64,000 bases of DNA, taken from Psychromonas sp. MB-3u-54. GTDB lineage: Bacteria; Pseudomonadota; Gammaproteobacteria; Enterobacterales; Psychromonadaceae. Every line of letters starts with the position of its first letter. Positions within the stretch are counted from its first letter, which is position 1. This document shows positions 16,865 to 26,108 of the stretch, piece after piece. The notes beneath the pieces were generated by a model. It saw only the letters and a list, made by a program, of their open reading frames with translations, had not been told where the DNA came from and did no database searches. Made by a program: the position numbers and the translations under genes. Where the stretch lies: the NCBI RefSeq assembly GCF_002836415.1, contig NZ_PJBP01000172.1:1-64000 (forward strand), in the 5' to 3' direction.

Positions 16865-17620
16865 CTATGGTGTCATAAACACTTCATAATCTTGATCCGA
16901 TGGCATATAACCGGGCAAATTAATGTTTTTTAGCCCCGAGTGTTTGAGCGCGCTCTGTAAAATCTGCTGGTTGTATTTACCGATTTTCTCGTCAGCCAGA
17001 TAATCCTCAATCGGAAACCATTTAGCGTCAAAGATCTCGCTTTCCTGAATGGTAATATCCAATGTTAGCGGCTTGAGGCGACACACTGCATAAATGTTGG
17101 ATGTGCTGAATTGCCCCTGGTGGTGGTGCCTAAAACCGATAAAACTATGGAATTCGGTTTGAATACTGGTTTCCTCAAGCACTTCTCGTATCACACCATG
17201 TTCGATATGCTCATAGGGGTCTAACATTCCTCCGGGAAACTTCCAGTTGTGAGGATGCGTTTTAATGTGGTCTTTTTCCCTGACCGTTAGCAGCTCGTTA
17301 TTGTCATTAATAACCAGTCCTCCGACGCCGATAGTATGCTTGGCGAAAGGTGGAATAACCGCGCCCTCTTCTAACCTTAAAGTCAGCATCATGAAATTTA
17401 GATCGCAATGGTGATTAATAAAGCCGGCCTGATATAAAAGCGGCAATAACTTGGCGCGCGCATTGGGAATCTTAATCCACACAACTTTAATCTTCTGGGT
17501 CTGCCAAATTGTTAATGACTCCTTGAGTTGTGATACAAAAGCAGCACTGCTGTCAGGGAGATTTTTTGGGGAGACATAAGTTCCACCATACTGATTGTTG
17601 GTGGAATTAAGATAGTTCAT
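16865..17620 (-). CDS. Nudix hydrolase with NUDT6-like N-terminal domain
   Basis: I choose ATG 17620 (251 residues) because AAGGA lies seven bases upstream; the longer frame begins with a TTG and no ribosome site. The C-terminal half carries a full Nudix box: GGMLDPYEHIEHGVIREVLEETSI (about residues 133-156), matching GX5EX7REUXEEXGU apart from one position. The N-terminal half (VVWIKIPNARAKLLPLLYQAGF, then FMMLTLRL) resembles the N-terminal domain of NUDT6 and plant NUDX proteins, which is less common than single-domain Nudix proteins. The substrate is unknown; a nucleotide sugar, NAD(H)-like or CoA-like diphosphate is possible. It borders the integrase repeat. Confidence 0.85.
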   Translation of the reverse strand: MNYLNSTNNQYGGTYVSPKNLPDSSAAFVSQLKESLTIWQTQKIKVVWIKIPNARAKLLPLLYQAGFINHHCDLNFMMLTLRLEEGAVIPPFAKHTIGVGGLVINDNNELLTVREKDHIKTHPHNWKFPGGMLDPYEHIEHGVIREVLEETSIQTEFHSFIGFRHHHQGQFSTSNIYAVCRLKPLTLDITIQESEIFDAKWFPIEDYLADEKIGKYNQQILQSALKHSGLKNINLPGYMPSDQDYEVFMTP

Positions 17621-17824
17621 AGACAGATCCTTCAAAGTATTATTCACTGCTGCCAGTTGATCTTTGCTGCTCAATAATTATTTAGTAATGCATGGCAAGC
17701 CGCACGAGAGTGGAAGCTAAGGCAACTATACTCGCATAGTTTCCCTTTTATTTATTGTATTTTGTTGCGCTTGCTAGAAATTTTTAATTCTTGCAAAGAT
17801 GTATTCAACCAAGTATCTATATTT

Positions 17825-18186
17825 ATACCAAAAGAAATTAAATTGTGATCTGAAGTTAATTAATGGAATGGGTAGAGTGCATTCTATGCTCCACAGGCAG
17901 TGGCAATCGGTGCGCGGAGCGCACCCTACGGGCTGGTCTTTCTCTGTGTAGTGCGCAGCGCCTCGGTGTTCTCTGTGGTAGTCCCTTTAAAGTGCTGTTC
18001 AGGCTTAAAAGCAACAGGCCGAGCCTAAAGGCCCGGTTCCGAGAGCTGCTGCACACTTTATCCTTTGAAGGCATTGATCATAAATTTAATACGTTTGGTA
18101 TAACTTTAAGCATCAGGTAGAAGAGGTAAAAACACTCTGCCAAAGGGAGTGGGCAAATCTGATCACTTAATTATTTCTTTTGGTAT
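17825..18186. mobile_element. MITE-like element, 362 bp, ATACCAAAAG ends (compound)
   Basis: The terminal inverted repeats begin ATACCAAAAGAAAT at 17825 and at 18186 on the other strand, both reaching a TGATC block. The same ends bound elements at 32890-33004 and 60811-61035. An inner end of the same type lies at about 18103, and 18105-18155 matches the 3' tail of an IS630 remnant at 32497-32548, so this is probably a composite. The interior contains REP-like GC-rich palindromic sequence (17890-18050). The short frames seen on both strands here are not convincing genes. Confidence 0.6.
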
Positions 18187-18943
18187 TATATAGGCATCAG
18201 TCAATGTCATCATTTCTTTTGTAATAACAAATGCATAGCTCGTAGGGTGCATTCCGCATTCTATGCACCGATTATCGCAGCCCTATTAATAGTAATTAAG
18301 TTTTTAGTACCCTGTTGTCATATTTCCAACGGTGCGGGGAAGCATAAAATTCATTATGATGATTTTCAAGTGCCTTTATTATTAAAGGATTTATAATGAA
18401 ACATAACGTGCATAGATAATAAAGTTTAAATCCTAAAAAACTGCTACACGCCGAGCCTGAAGGCTCAATTCCGAAAACACACAAAAATTCCGCTGTTAAG
18501 TGACCGGCTCAGTTGGAGTCCCGACTTCAGGTGGGAAAAGTGATACGAGGATCAAAAAAACTAAGTTTACATTATTACATTCTAACTCAACCCCTTGTTT
18601 TAAAAGAAAGTTAACAAGAAAAATAAGTTCTCTTATTTAAGTCCGAAGACACTAGATATCCATATTTTCATAGAATCTCATTATTTCCTTTATGATTGCT
18701 TTTTCCGGCAGAAATGAAACGAATAGCACTCTGTTTATATCTATATTATCTGAGCCCTTCAGTATGGACAATATTATTATGGGTAGGGTGGTTTGCTGCT
18801 GTTGATTTTTGGCGGAACTAATTATGCCAACTAACCTGAGGGTTTAAAATTTAGATAAAAAGCTCAACAGACCCAAGGCAGTACAGCAAAAATACTAAGG
18901 TCTGAGGCAGGACATGCTCTGAAATGCAGTCAAAGTATGAAGG
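18187..18943. other. Gene-free spacer with repeat debris
   Basis: A REP-like block GTAGGGTGCATTCCGCATTC occurs at about 18241, and GCCGAGCCTGAAGGCTC at about 18451 resembles 18020. The rest is AT-rich and I see no gene, promoter or terminator of note. Confidence 0.5.
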
Positions 18944-19291
18944 TTATCTTTTAAACAAAGAGAGTAGGATCGGAACTATTTTCAGCTCTACCGGGCCAAA
19001 TCCCAGAATTCGAGAAACTAAGTCGGGACGCGACTGTGGAGCGATCAGAGCAATAACACGATCAGCTATTCGGAATTCGATCGTCAAATCGGTGAGCTGC
19101 AGACCGCCATAGACATTTTCGATCATCCGGGTACGCTGCCCACGATTGCTGAGCAGCCGTAAAATAGGGCGACCTACCCACAGACTGGGTAGCGTTACCG
19201 TCATGATTTCTTTTTCCGCACTCAGCAAAATTTGTTTGCCGCTCTCATCAGTCAACGACAGCTGGGCTGATACATTCAGTGGAGCGCTCAT
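18944..19291 (-). CDS. Conserved-looking hypothetical protein, second gene of a two-gene cassette
   Basis: A 115-residue soluble protein with the ATG at 19291 preceded by GGGGAG, five bases after the stop of the upstream gene. It reads MSAPLNVSAQLSLTDESG, then LPSLWVGRPILRLLSNRGQR and a C-terminal hydrophobic-basic tail GPVELKIVPILLSLFKR. There is no signal peptide or clear membrane helix. I do not recognise the family. Its base composition is richer in G and C than the flanking IS630 and spacer DNA, suggesting a separate origin. It is probably co-translated with the 66-residue protein before it. Confidence 0.6.
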   Translation of the reverse strand: MSAPLNVSAQLSLTDESGKQILLSAEKEIMTVTLPSLWVGRPILRLLSNRGQRTRMIENVYGGLQLTDLTIEFRIADRVIALIAPQSRPDLVSRILGFGPVELKIVPILLSLFKR

Positions 19292-19296
19292 TGCAG

Positions 19297-19497
19297 CTAG
19301 CTCCCCTTGGAGGTATCCCGGCTGCTGATTTTAATAGCACCGTTAATTTTCCATTTGGCATGGGTAACATCATCACCGGTGCCGCTCGGAACAGAGATTT
19401 CCATGTCTTCGAACGCATAGGTAATTTCGGCGCCACGACCGGTCAGCTTGTCGTAAAGATCGATTGCCATATCAGGCCATGATTTTGGATCTGCCAT
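19297..19497 (-). CDS. Small hypothetical protein, first gene of a two-gene cassette
   Basis: A 66-residue protein starting MADPKSWPDMAIDLYDKLTG with a good AAGGAAG ribosome site six bases upstream. It continues ITYAFEDMEISVPSGTGDD and AKWKINGAIKISSRD, a beta-rich acidic sequence. The tight spacing to the next gene and strong ribosome sites argue that both are real. I do not recognise the family. Overlapping frames on the other strand lack ribosome sites. Confidence 0.6.
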   Translation of the reverse strand: MADPKSWPDMAIDLYDKLTGRGAEITYAFEDMEISVPSGTGDDVTHAKWKINGAIKISSRDTSKGS

Positions 19498-19554
19498 AAA
19501 AACTTCCTTATAATGGGTGGATTATTGTTACTGCGGTGTCGGCCATCGACTTGA

Positions 19555-19890
19555 TTAAGCCGAATTAACTATAAACCAAGTGCGAATGAAGTCAATCGCT
19601 GGCAATAAAAAACGGGCGAGCAAACCTTTTATTATCTTAAGCATGCCCACAGCTATTCGATTGGATTTAGCGCTGGTGAATAAAGTGCATAACGGATAAA
19701 TCATTAAATTTAATGGCTGTCTTATTTGCGCAGCACTATTCATGATAACAATCGTACCTATTGCCGCTGCTTGCGGTGCATAGAACCGAGAAGATAATAC
19801 CAATTCTAATAATTAACTCCCCATCTCGATTCAATCCATTGAACAGAGTGTTTGCACTCTTTCTAGCTCATTGATAAAAAAAACCCACGC
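19555..19890 (-). pseudogene. IS630-family transposase remnant
   Basis: One minus-strand frame reads ALYSPALNPIE, a stop, then LWACLR, the DDE-region LYSPxLNPIE motif of IS630 transposases. The same region is at 32.6 kb in better condition. The segment 19815-19880 also matches 32815-32870. Several stops are present; it is non-functional. Confidence 0.6.
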
Positions 19891-19919
19891 CCGTGATAGG
19901 GGCCGGTTCAGCTCGCGGG

Positions 19920-19985
19920 GTGCTCGTAGGATGCGCTCCGCGCATCTATTACCGCTACTGACGGTGCATAGAATGTACCCTACCG
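19920..19985. repeat. REP-like GC-rich repeat
   Basis: CGTAGGATGCGCTCCGCGCA and then GGTGCATAGAATGTACCCTAC. It is related to blocks at 17890, 18241 and 32736. Confidence 0.5.
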
Positions 19986-20112
19986 ATAAGATAATAATTT
20001 AATTTAATTTATTTTGGGATAATGTTGGTTATTGTGGGGAGTTTTATAGAATTAAAAAAGAATGATTTTTGAGGGGATGTAGATAAATAACAACAATAAT
20101 AATTATAAAAAA

Positions 20113-20148
20113 ATAGCGCTAGATTTAATGACTTAAATCTAGCGCTAT
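20113..20148 (-). terminator. Terminator of the TRAP transporter operon
   Basis: Long inverted repeat ATAGCGCTAGATTTAA / TTAAATCTAGCGCTAT with a 4-base loop, 20 bases past the dctM stop, followed on the minus strand by seven T residues. Confidence 0.85.
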
Positions 20149-20167
20149 AATTGCCTAAAGCTAACTA

Positions 20168-21541
20168 TTATATCATTGAGTCAATACCAAAAAATTCTGG
20201 ATAAAAGGCGAGAATACCTAAGACTACAATTTGTATAATTATAAAAGGTATTACGCCTCGATAAATTTGCATGGTACTCACCGATGGAGGAGCGACACCT
20301 TTTAAATAAAACAGTGAAAATCCAAACGGCGGGGTCAAAAATGACGTTTGTAAATTCATGGCTATCAATATTGCAAACCATACGGGGTTTATTCCTAAGG
20401 CTGCCGCTATTGGCACTATAATCGGCACTATAATATAAGATATCTCAACAAAATCGATAAAGAATCCTAAAATAAGAATGGCAAGCATGGTAAAGAGAAT
20501 GAATGAAGTTTTATTATCACCAGGCAGATTATTCATAAACTCGGTAACTATCTCTTCTCCGCCGGTATAAGAAAATACCATTGAAAATGCAGTGGCTCCT
20601 ATTAAAATAGCAAAAACCATTGATGTTATCTTTACCGATTCCTGTGCTGCTGTTTTTATCATATCGATTGAAAAAGTGTTATACATCAGTGCTAAACCGA
20701 CTGCGCCGATTGACCCGACCGCTGAAGATTCTGTTGGTGTTGCAACGCCTCCAAAAATTGAACCAAGCACTAAAATTATCAGGGTGAGTGATGGGATGAT
20801 ATCAATAAGCGCTTTGTATACTTGTTTCTTCTTTGATCCACGACTCGGATCAGCAGGAATTGCGGGTGCAACATCTTTTTTAAGATATGAGACAATCAAT
20901 ATATAAATAATATACGCTGCAACCAGCGTTAGCCCCGGCCATACAGCTGCTTTAAAAAGATCGCCTACCGGTACTTGAAAAACATCCCCAAGAATAATCA
21001 GCACTATTGAAGGCGGAATTATTTGTCCAAGCGTACCCGACGCACAGATAGTGCCTGTGGCTAATTCTGTACTGTATTTATATTTCATCATAACCGGAAG
21101 TGAAATCACTCCCATCGCGACCACGGATGCGCCAACAACACCGGTGGATGCCGCTAATAAAGAGCCCACCAACACAGTTGATATGGCTATTCCGCCTCGA
21201 ATCTCACCAAATAAAAAGCCCATGGACTCTAACAGTTTTTCAGCAAGTCCTGTTTTTTGTAATACTATTCCCATAAAAATGAACATAGGAATAGCCATTA
21301 AAATGGTATTTTGCTGTATTGCAAAGATTCGATATGGCATATAGCCAAACATGGCTACGCCTTCATCGAGTCCCTCCATGAGACCTGATATCAGCCCTGC
21401 ATCAAATCCGCCGTAAGAGTAAATTTCGACAATACCCGCGATCATGCCAAAAAGCACAGCAACAGCCGCAAAGGTGAAAGCCACTGGAAATCCAATCAGT
21501 AACAAAAGAAGCGCGGTAAAAAACATTGAGATACCAATCAT
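20168..21541 (-). CDS. dctM: TRAP transporter large membrane subunit (DctM type)
   Basis: The 457-residue permease subunit of a sodium-coupled tripartite periplasmic transporter, with about 12-13 membrane segments. NTILMAIPMFIFMGIVLQKTGLAEKLLE, TGVVGASVVAMGVISLPVMMKYKYS and ASGTLGQIIPPSI are conserved DctM signatures. The insertion near the N-terminus (SYGGFDAGLISGLMEG) is typical of the mannitol/chloroaromatic (FcbT/TakP) branch. It overlaps the small-subunit gene by four bases (ATGA). With its neighbours it would import an organic acid. Confidence 0.92.
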   Translation of the reverse strand: MIGISMFFTALLLLLIGFPVAFTFAAVAVLFGMIAGIVEIYSYGGFDAGLISGLMEGLDEGVAMFGYMPYRIFAIQQNTILMAIPMFIFMGIVLQKTGLAEKLLESMGFLFGEIRGGIAISTVLVGSLLAASTGVVGASVVAMGVISLPVMMKYKYSTELATGTICASGTLGQIIPPSIVLIILGDVFQVPVGDLFKAAVWPGLTLVAAYIIYILIVSYLKKDVAPAIPADPSRGSKKKQVYKALIDIIPSLTLIILVLGSIFGGVATPTESSAVGSIGAVGLALMYNTFSIDMIKTAAQESVKITSMVFAILIGATAFSMVFSYTGGEEIVTEFMNNLPGDNKTSFILFTMLAILILGFFIDFVEISYIIVPIIVPIAAALGINPVWFAILIAMNLQTSFLTPPFGFSLFYLKGVAPPSVSTMQIYRGVIPFIIIQIVVLGILAFYPEFFGIDSMI

Positions 21542-22143
21542 TTTGACTCTCCTTTTTTATCAGTATCTACAATATGGTGCTTATGTTCCTCAATATCATG
21601 CTTAATATCTTCAACTTCGTGTTTGATTCTATCCATTTCTAAGGGGTGCAATCCATTGTATACATTTAAATTTTTTATAAAAAAACCTACCGATGTAATA
21701 ATTAATAAAAGAAATGAAAGTGGAATCAATGCTTTGACAATCCATCTGTATTGTAAACCACCGGGGTTACCACTTTGTTCCATGGAAGCATAAGCAGAAA
21801 CTGCATTATCAATGGAACTGATGCCAACCAGTAGCGAGATAGGTAAAATAAAGAAAATAGCACCGAGCATATTTATCATCGCTTTCTTTCTATATGAAAG
21901 TCGATCATAAATTATATCTACTCTGACATGTCCATCCCCTTTTAGCGTATAAGCCACGCCCAGTAAGATAATCACTGAAAACAGATGCCACTCCATCTCC
22001 TGCATGCCAATACTGCTCATGTTAAAAACGTATCTTGTAATAACATCATAAAATACATTTAGAATCATTAGAACCATGGCAATAGAGGTAATGGCTCCAA
22101 TAAAATCTGCAAATCGATCAAATAGTTTTTCAAGTTTTAACAC
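21538..22143 (-). CDS. dctQ: TRAP transporter small membrane subunit (DctQ type)
   Basis: 201 residues with four membrane segments and the conserved pattern NVFYDVITRYVF and MQEMEWHLFSVIILLGVAYTL near the first two helices. GHVRVDIIYDRLSYRKKA follows. The C-terminus after about residue 170 is a charged, His/Asp/Glu-rich cytoplasmic extension (EVEDIKHDIEEHKHHIVD), longer than in many DctQ proteins. It starts 66 bases after dctP, across a hairpin, and overlaps dctM. Confidence 0.9.
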   Translation of the reverse strand: MLKLEKLFDRFADFIGAITSIAMVLMILNVFYDVITRYVFNMSSIGMQEMEWHLFSVIILLGVAYTLKGDGHVRVDIIYDRLSYRKKAMINMLGAIFFILPISLLVGISSIDNAVSAYASMEQSGNPGGLQYRWIVKALIPLSFLLLIITSVGFFIKNLNVYNGLHPLEMDRIKHEVEDIKHDIEEHKHHIVDTDKKGESK

Positions 22144-22171
22144 AATAAAAATCCTTTGGCTTGCTATAAAA

Positions 22172-22194
22172 AATCCCCTTTTATAAAGGGGATT
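22172..22194 (-). terminator. Intra-operon hairpin between dctP and dctQM
   Basis: AATCCCC / GGGGATT stem with a 9-base loop, followed on the minus strand by TTTTTATAG. It lies between receptor and membrane genes and probably lets the receptor be made in excess through partial termination or mRNA stabilisation. Confidence 0.7.
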
Positions 22195-22209
22195 CTATTT
22201 CTCTTACTC

Positions 22210-23289
22210 TTACTGTAAGTTATCTTTTAAATAATTGTAGTCAGACATAATAGTCCACGCTCTCGCTTTTTTCTGGAAAGCAGTTTGTGAATCTATCACC
22301 TCTTTTAACAATGGATTTTCTTTCGTTATTTCAGCTATTAACTCACTATTAGCTTTTTTCATGGCATCCATAACCGGTTTTGGAAAAGTCATTACTTTAA
22401 TATTTGGATATTTAGTATCCATCTCAGACAATGCCTCAGCACTCATTGCATAGTTTTTAATATACATATCATATGCGCTAAGTTTCATCGCAGTTTTCAA
22501 AATTACTTGTAAATCTTTTGGCAATCTATCAAACTTTCTCTCATTGACTAAATACTGCAGCTCTGTCGCTGGCTCATGCCAACCTGTATAATAAAATGGC
22601 GCTACTTTATGAAAGCCCATATTTACGTCCATGCCAGGGCCAACCCATTCCAGCGCATCAAGAACACCACGCTCTAGTGAAGTATATAATTCACCAGATG
22701 GAATGTTTGTAACAGCAACACCCAGTTTCGCCATTACTTCACCAGCGAATCCAGGGATCCTCATTTTGAGCCCTTTTAAATCTTCAAGTGAGTTAATTTC
22801 TTTTCTAAACCATCCTCCCATTTGATTTCCCGTGTTTCCACCAGGGAATGACAATATCTTATGAGGTGCGTAGGCTTTTTGCATAAGCTCCATTCCACCA
22901 CCTTCATAGAACCAAGCGTATTGTTCAGGTGTCGTCATACCAAAAGGCATTGTCGTAAAAGGTAAGGTGTTAATATCTTTACCTTTCCAGTAATATGATG
23001 CGCTGTGTGCCATATCATATTGACCACCTTTAACCATATCAAAAACACCAAGTGCTGCTTTATGCTTATTTGATGCATCTATTCTGATAACTAGTCTGCC
23101 ATCAGACATCTCTTCAACCATCTTAGCCATCTGGTGCGGAGCATCAATAAAGGGTGAGAGTGTCGGTCCCCAAGTTGTTGCCAGCTTCCAAGTGTAGACT
23201 CTCTCTGCAGCAAAAGAGGCTGTCGTGAATCCGGCTAACAATACAGAAGCTATCACTAGCTTTGTCGATTTATATTTTAATATATTCAT
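22210..23289 (-). CDS. dctP: TRAP transporter periplasmic receptor (DctP; TakP/FcbT branch)
   Basis: A 359-residue substrate receptor with a cleavable signal (MNILKYKSTKLVIASVLLAGFTTASFA). The mature start YTWKLATTWGPTLSP and AHSASYYWKGK are typical of the alpha-keto-acid/mannitol-like branch that includes TakP. GLKMRIPGFAGEV contains the conserved arginine that binds the ligand carboxylate, and SLERGVLDALEWVGPGMD is also conserved. The likely ligand is a 2-oxo acid or related organic acid (family knowledge; not decidable here). It is the first gene of the operon and is followed by a hairpin before dctQM. Confidence 0.9.
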   Translation of the reverse strand: MNILKYKSTKLVIASVLLAGFTTASFAAERVYTWKLATTWGPTLSPFIDAPHQMAKMVEEMSDGRLVIRIDASNKHKAALGVFDMVKGGQYDMAHSASYYWKGKDINTLPFTTMPFGMTTPEQYAWFYEGGGMELMQKAYAPHKILSFPGGNTGNQMGGWFRKEINSLEDLKGLKMRIPGFAGEVMAKLGVAVTNIPSGELYTSLERGVLDALEWVGPGMDVNMGFHKVAPFYYTGWHEPATELQYLVNERKFDRLPKDLQVILKTAMKLSAYDMYIKNYAMSAEALSEMDTKYPNIKVMTFPKPVMDAMKKANSELIAEITKENPLLKEVIDSQTAFQKKARAWTIMSDYNYLKDNLQ

Positions 23290-24566
23290 CTTCCATCCTT
23301 ATTGTTTTACTGATAGTATACGTACCTAAAATAGGCATTTACTTGATTAAAATTCGCACCAACCCATACTAGTTCAGAAGTTACCACAAAGCGCGAAATC
23401 AAGAATGCTCAGGTTCACAAAACTAAATATTAATTGATATGTATTCGCATTAAAATAAAAAAACGATGACAATTTTTTTTGCAATACACATTATTTCTAT
23501 TTTCCTGCTTGTACTTCCTTTTATTCTTCCTGAAAATTATTTATCTGCTTTCGGCAAGCTTAAACTTGTAAGTCGTACCCTTGCCAGGTTTATAAAGCGG
23601 GCCTTCAAGCATTAAATGACCCATTTTATTAGCATTCAAGATCAGGTAATGACGAATTTATTCACGGCCATCCCCCTTTTCTTTAGTACAGAGTGTTTCT
23701 TTTTTTGTCTTCCAGCTGATTAATAGACAACAAATCATACAATGCAGATTGTAATCAAATCCGATTACCTTTGATGGGCAACAACGACTCACCACTTTTG
23801 CACACTATTTTAGCTTAGCACTTAACAACATAACCATTTGTTTATATTGCTATTTTTAATAAATTGCAATCTGCAACTGTCGACACGGTGAAATTAGAGC
23901 GACCTTTAACAATAGCCTCTGAGTCTCTTTCCAATAACCAAATCCATCTCCTAATCACTTACTCTACTTCAATAACTTTTGACATCCTTCGACCTAAAGA
24001 ATGCAACTTCACGCGAAAATCAGTGATCGTTCATCAATATTGATGCCGTTCCTGATAATCCTTCTGCTTGATTTCTTAATGGCTATATTTTTCCTTTTCC
24101 GCATAGATTTTTAAATAAGTTACCCCCCTTTTTCTTCTCTGAGCAAAGATCCTGACAAATATTTCATGGAAAATAGAGAGCGGATTGTTTTCATCAAGCC
24201 AGTAGGAAATTGGCTCAGAGCTCCATTTCTCCTGAAGCTTAAAGGCGATTAATTTAATGAGACTTGTTCTTCTTTTAGCGATTGAGAGCTTTTAACTTGC
24301 GTTGACCTGCCTGACGAGAGGGCTTTCTGCTAAGCACAGGTTGACTGGCATTAAGTTTTTTAATATTTTATTTTGACTCAGACCTGTTATATTTGAGCGA
24401 CTGTTTTTTCTACCGATTCAAGTTGTACACAACTTATTTGAATCTAAGAGATTAATTAAAAGCGAAAAAAACAATCGATGCGCGTGCTTTACTTCCTCAA
24501 AAAAGCCGCTCCTAAACAGCCCCTAGCAATAACAAAATATTCGCTTCTGAAAAAATTAGGATCAAA
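23290..24566. other. 1.28-kb gene-free region with decayed coding remnants
   Basis: No intact frame is present. On the minus strand 23545-23660 reads KMGHLMLEGPLYKPGKGTTYKFKLAESR before a stop, a C-terminal fragment of a protein I do not recognise. Further up, about 23880-23960 reads weakly like an IS30-type WEMDLVIGK segment with frameshifts. A complementary pair ATGCAGATTG/CAATCTGCA sits near 23740-23875. Nothing functional can be supported. Confidence 0.4.
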
Positions 24567-25496
24567 ATGTTTGAATTAGCAACTGCCTTAGGGCTAAAGA
24601 TACTACCGCTTTATATTACAATCGCACTGGGGTATCTCTTTTCACGTTATCTAAGAGGAGAGCGTGACGGTATAGCCTCTTTACTGATCTATCTGATTGG
24701 CCCCGTAGTTATTTTTATGGCTTCATACAAAGTGCAGTTAAATTTAGCTGTCATTATGCTGCCTATACTTCTTTTCCTCCTCAACAGCCTTTTGTCCCTT
24801 GGAACATTGAGAATAAGTAGAAACTTTTTCTCCGATAACACCAAAAATATTTTAGCTTTTTCGGCGGGAACTGGAAACACCGGATACTTTGGCATTCCCT
24901 TAGCCATTATGATTTTAAGTGAAGAGTTAGCAAATATTTATATTTTTACTGTGCTCGCATCCTTACTTTATGAAAGTACCGTCGGCTTTTTTGTGGTTGC
25001 AAAAGGTCATTACACAATCAATCAAAGCCTGATAAAAGTGGCTAAACTCCCCTCTATCTATGCACTTATTTTGGGATTAATTTTTAATATTTCACAGATT
25101 GAGTTAAATACAAATCTTCTTGATTATCTCGATTATTTCAAAGGCGCCTATGCCATTTTAGGCATGATGATGATAGGTATGGGCCTTAAAGGCCTGGCAA
25201 ATGTCGGGATAGACAAAATGTTTATGACGTTTGCATTTACTATTAAATTTCTTATTTATCCACTCTGCGTTCTTATCATCATTTGGATTGATGCTTATTA
25301 TTTTAATTTTTTTAATTCTGATCTCTATAAAGTAATGTTTCTTTTTGCGATTCCTCCCATGGCAGGCAATACCGTAGCAGTGGCATCACTTTTAAATGTT
25401 CACCCTCAAAAAGCAGCTCTGGCAGTGGTTATCAGCACAGCGATTTCTATTGTCACCATTCCGGTTATGATCGCCTTGTTTTTAGATACTTTTTGA
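24567..25496 (+). CDS. AEC-family permease (auxin efflux carrier / malate permease type)
   Basis: A 309-residue inner-membrane protein with about ten hydrophobic segments in two five-helix halves. The N-terminal ILPLYITIALGYLFSRYL, the central AFSAGTGNTGYFGIPLAIMIL (conserved N-x-G-(Y/F)-x-G-(I/L)-P pattern of AEC proteins) and AIPPMAGNTVAVAS near the end support the family. Members export or import organic acids or auxin-like compounds. The substrate is unknown here. It is a single gene with an AGGA ribosome site, followed by a strong terminator. Confidence 0.88.
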   Translation: MFELATALGLKILPLYITIALGYLFSRYLRGERDGIASLLIYLIGPVVIFMASYKVQLNLAVIMLPILLFLLNSLLSLGTLRISRNFFSDNTKNILAFSAGTGNTGYFGIPLAIMILSEELANIYIFTVLASLLYESTVGFFVVAKGHYTINQSLIKVAKLPSIYALILGLIFNISQIELNTNLLDYLDYFKGAYAILGMMMIGMGLKGLANVGIDKMFMTFAFTIKFLIYPLCVLIIIWIDAYYFNFFNSDLYKVMFLFAIPPMAGNTVAVASLLNVHPQKAALAVVISTAISIVTIPVMIALFLDTF

Positions 25497-25593
25497 GTAT
25501 TGCTCGTCCTTCACTTATACGCGTATAAGAAGAATAAAAGCATTTTAGCCTAAATGGAAAAAGGCATGACATAAAATTTCCGTTTATATTGTT

Positions 25594-25627
25594 AGCCTCA
25601 AGTTGTTTAACTGCTTGAGGCTTTTTT
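25594..25627 (+). terminator. Rho-independent terminator after the AEC permease gene
   Basis: AGCCTCAAG / CTTGAGGCT, 11-base loop, then six T residues, about 100 bases past the stop. Confidence 0.85.
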
Positions 25628-26108
25628 ATAGAAGTTTAAAATTAATGGGTTATATTACTAATCTTTGAGTCCCGTTATTATCACAGGTAATAAAACCAGC
25701 TAAAATTAACATTGAAACTTGCAGCAGTGAGGCCAACGTATTACAAAGCCAGTTTTTATCGGGAAAATCCCCGTTTAAATTAATATTTGGAAGATTTGTC
25801 CTGCTTTACAATCTGATTACTTTATTCATTCTTTTAATATCAAGTGATCGGATTTACTCTTCAACAACTTCCTATAATGGCCATTTAATAAGTTGTATTT
25901 GACAGGTTATAATGAAAATCGGTTGTCCTGTCTTTCTGATTGGCGAATGAACAATAACTTTATTACTTATCTCCTTAATCATAAATAATTCTTTAAGAGA
26001 CTTTTGAGCAGCCCAGCGCTAAGGTCAAGAGCATTCAGTCAATTGATTAAGAGGTCTAAATTAAATCCCTTACAATCTATTTACCCTATTAAATTGAGAG
26101 TCTTACAC
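25628..26108. other. Gene-free spacer
   Basis: AT-rich. The short string AGAAGTTTAAAATTA near 25631 recurs near 27048, each associated with a terminator-like hairpin region. I see no further gene or element. Confidence 0.4.

Noticed and set aside
17856-18120. Two overlapping short frames on opposite strands
   Set aside because: They lie in REP-like GC-rich repeat inside a MITE, are rich in Arg, Ser and Cys, and lack ribosome sites.
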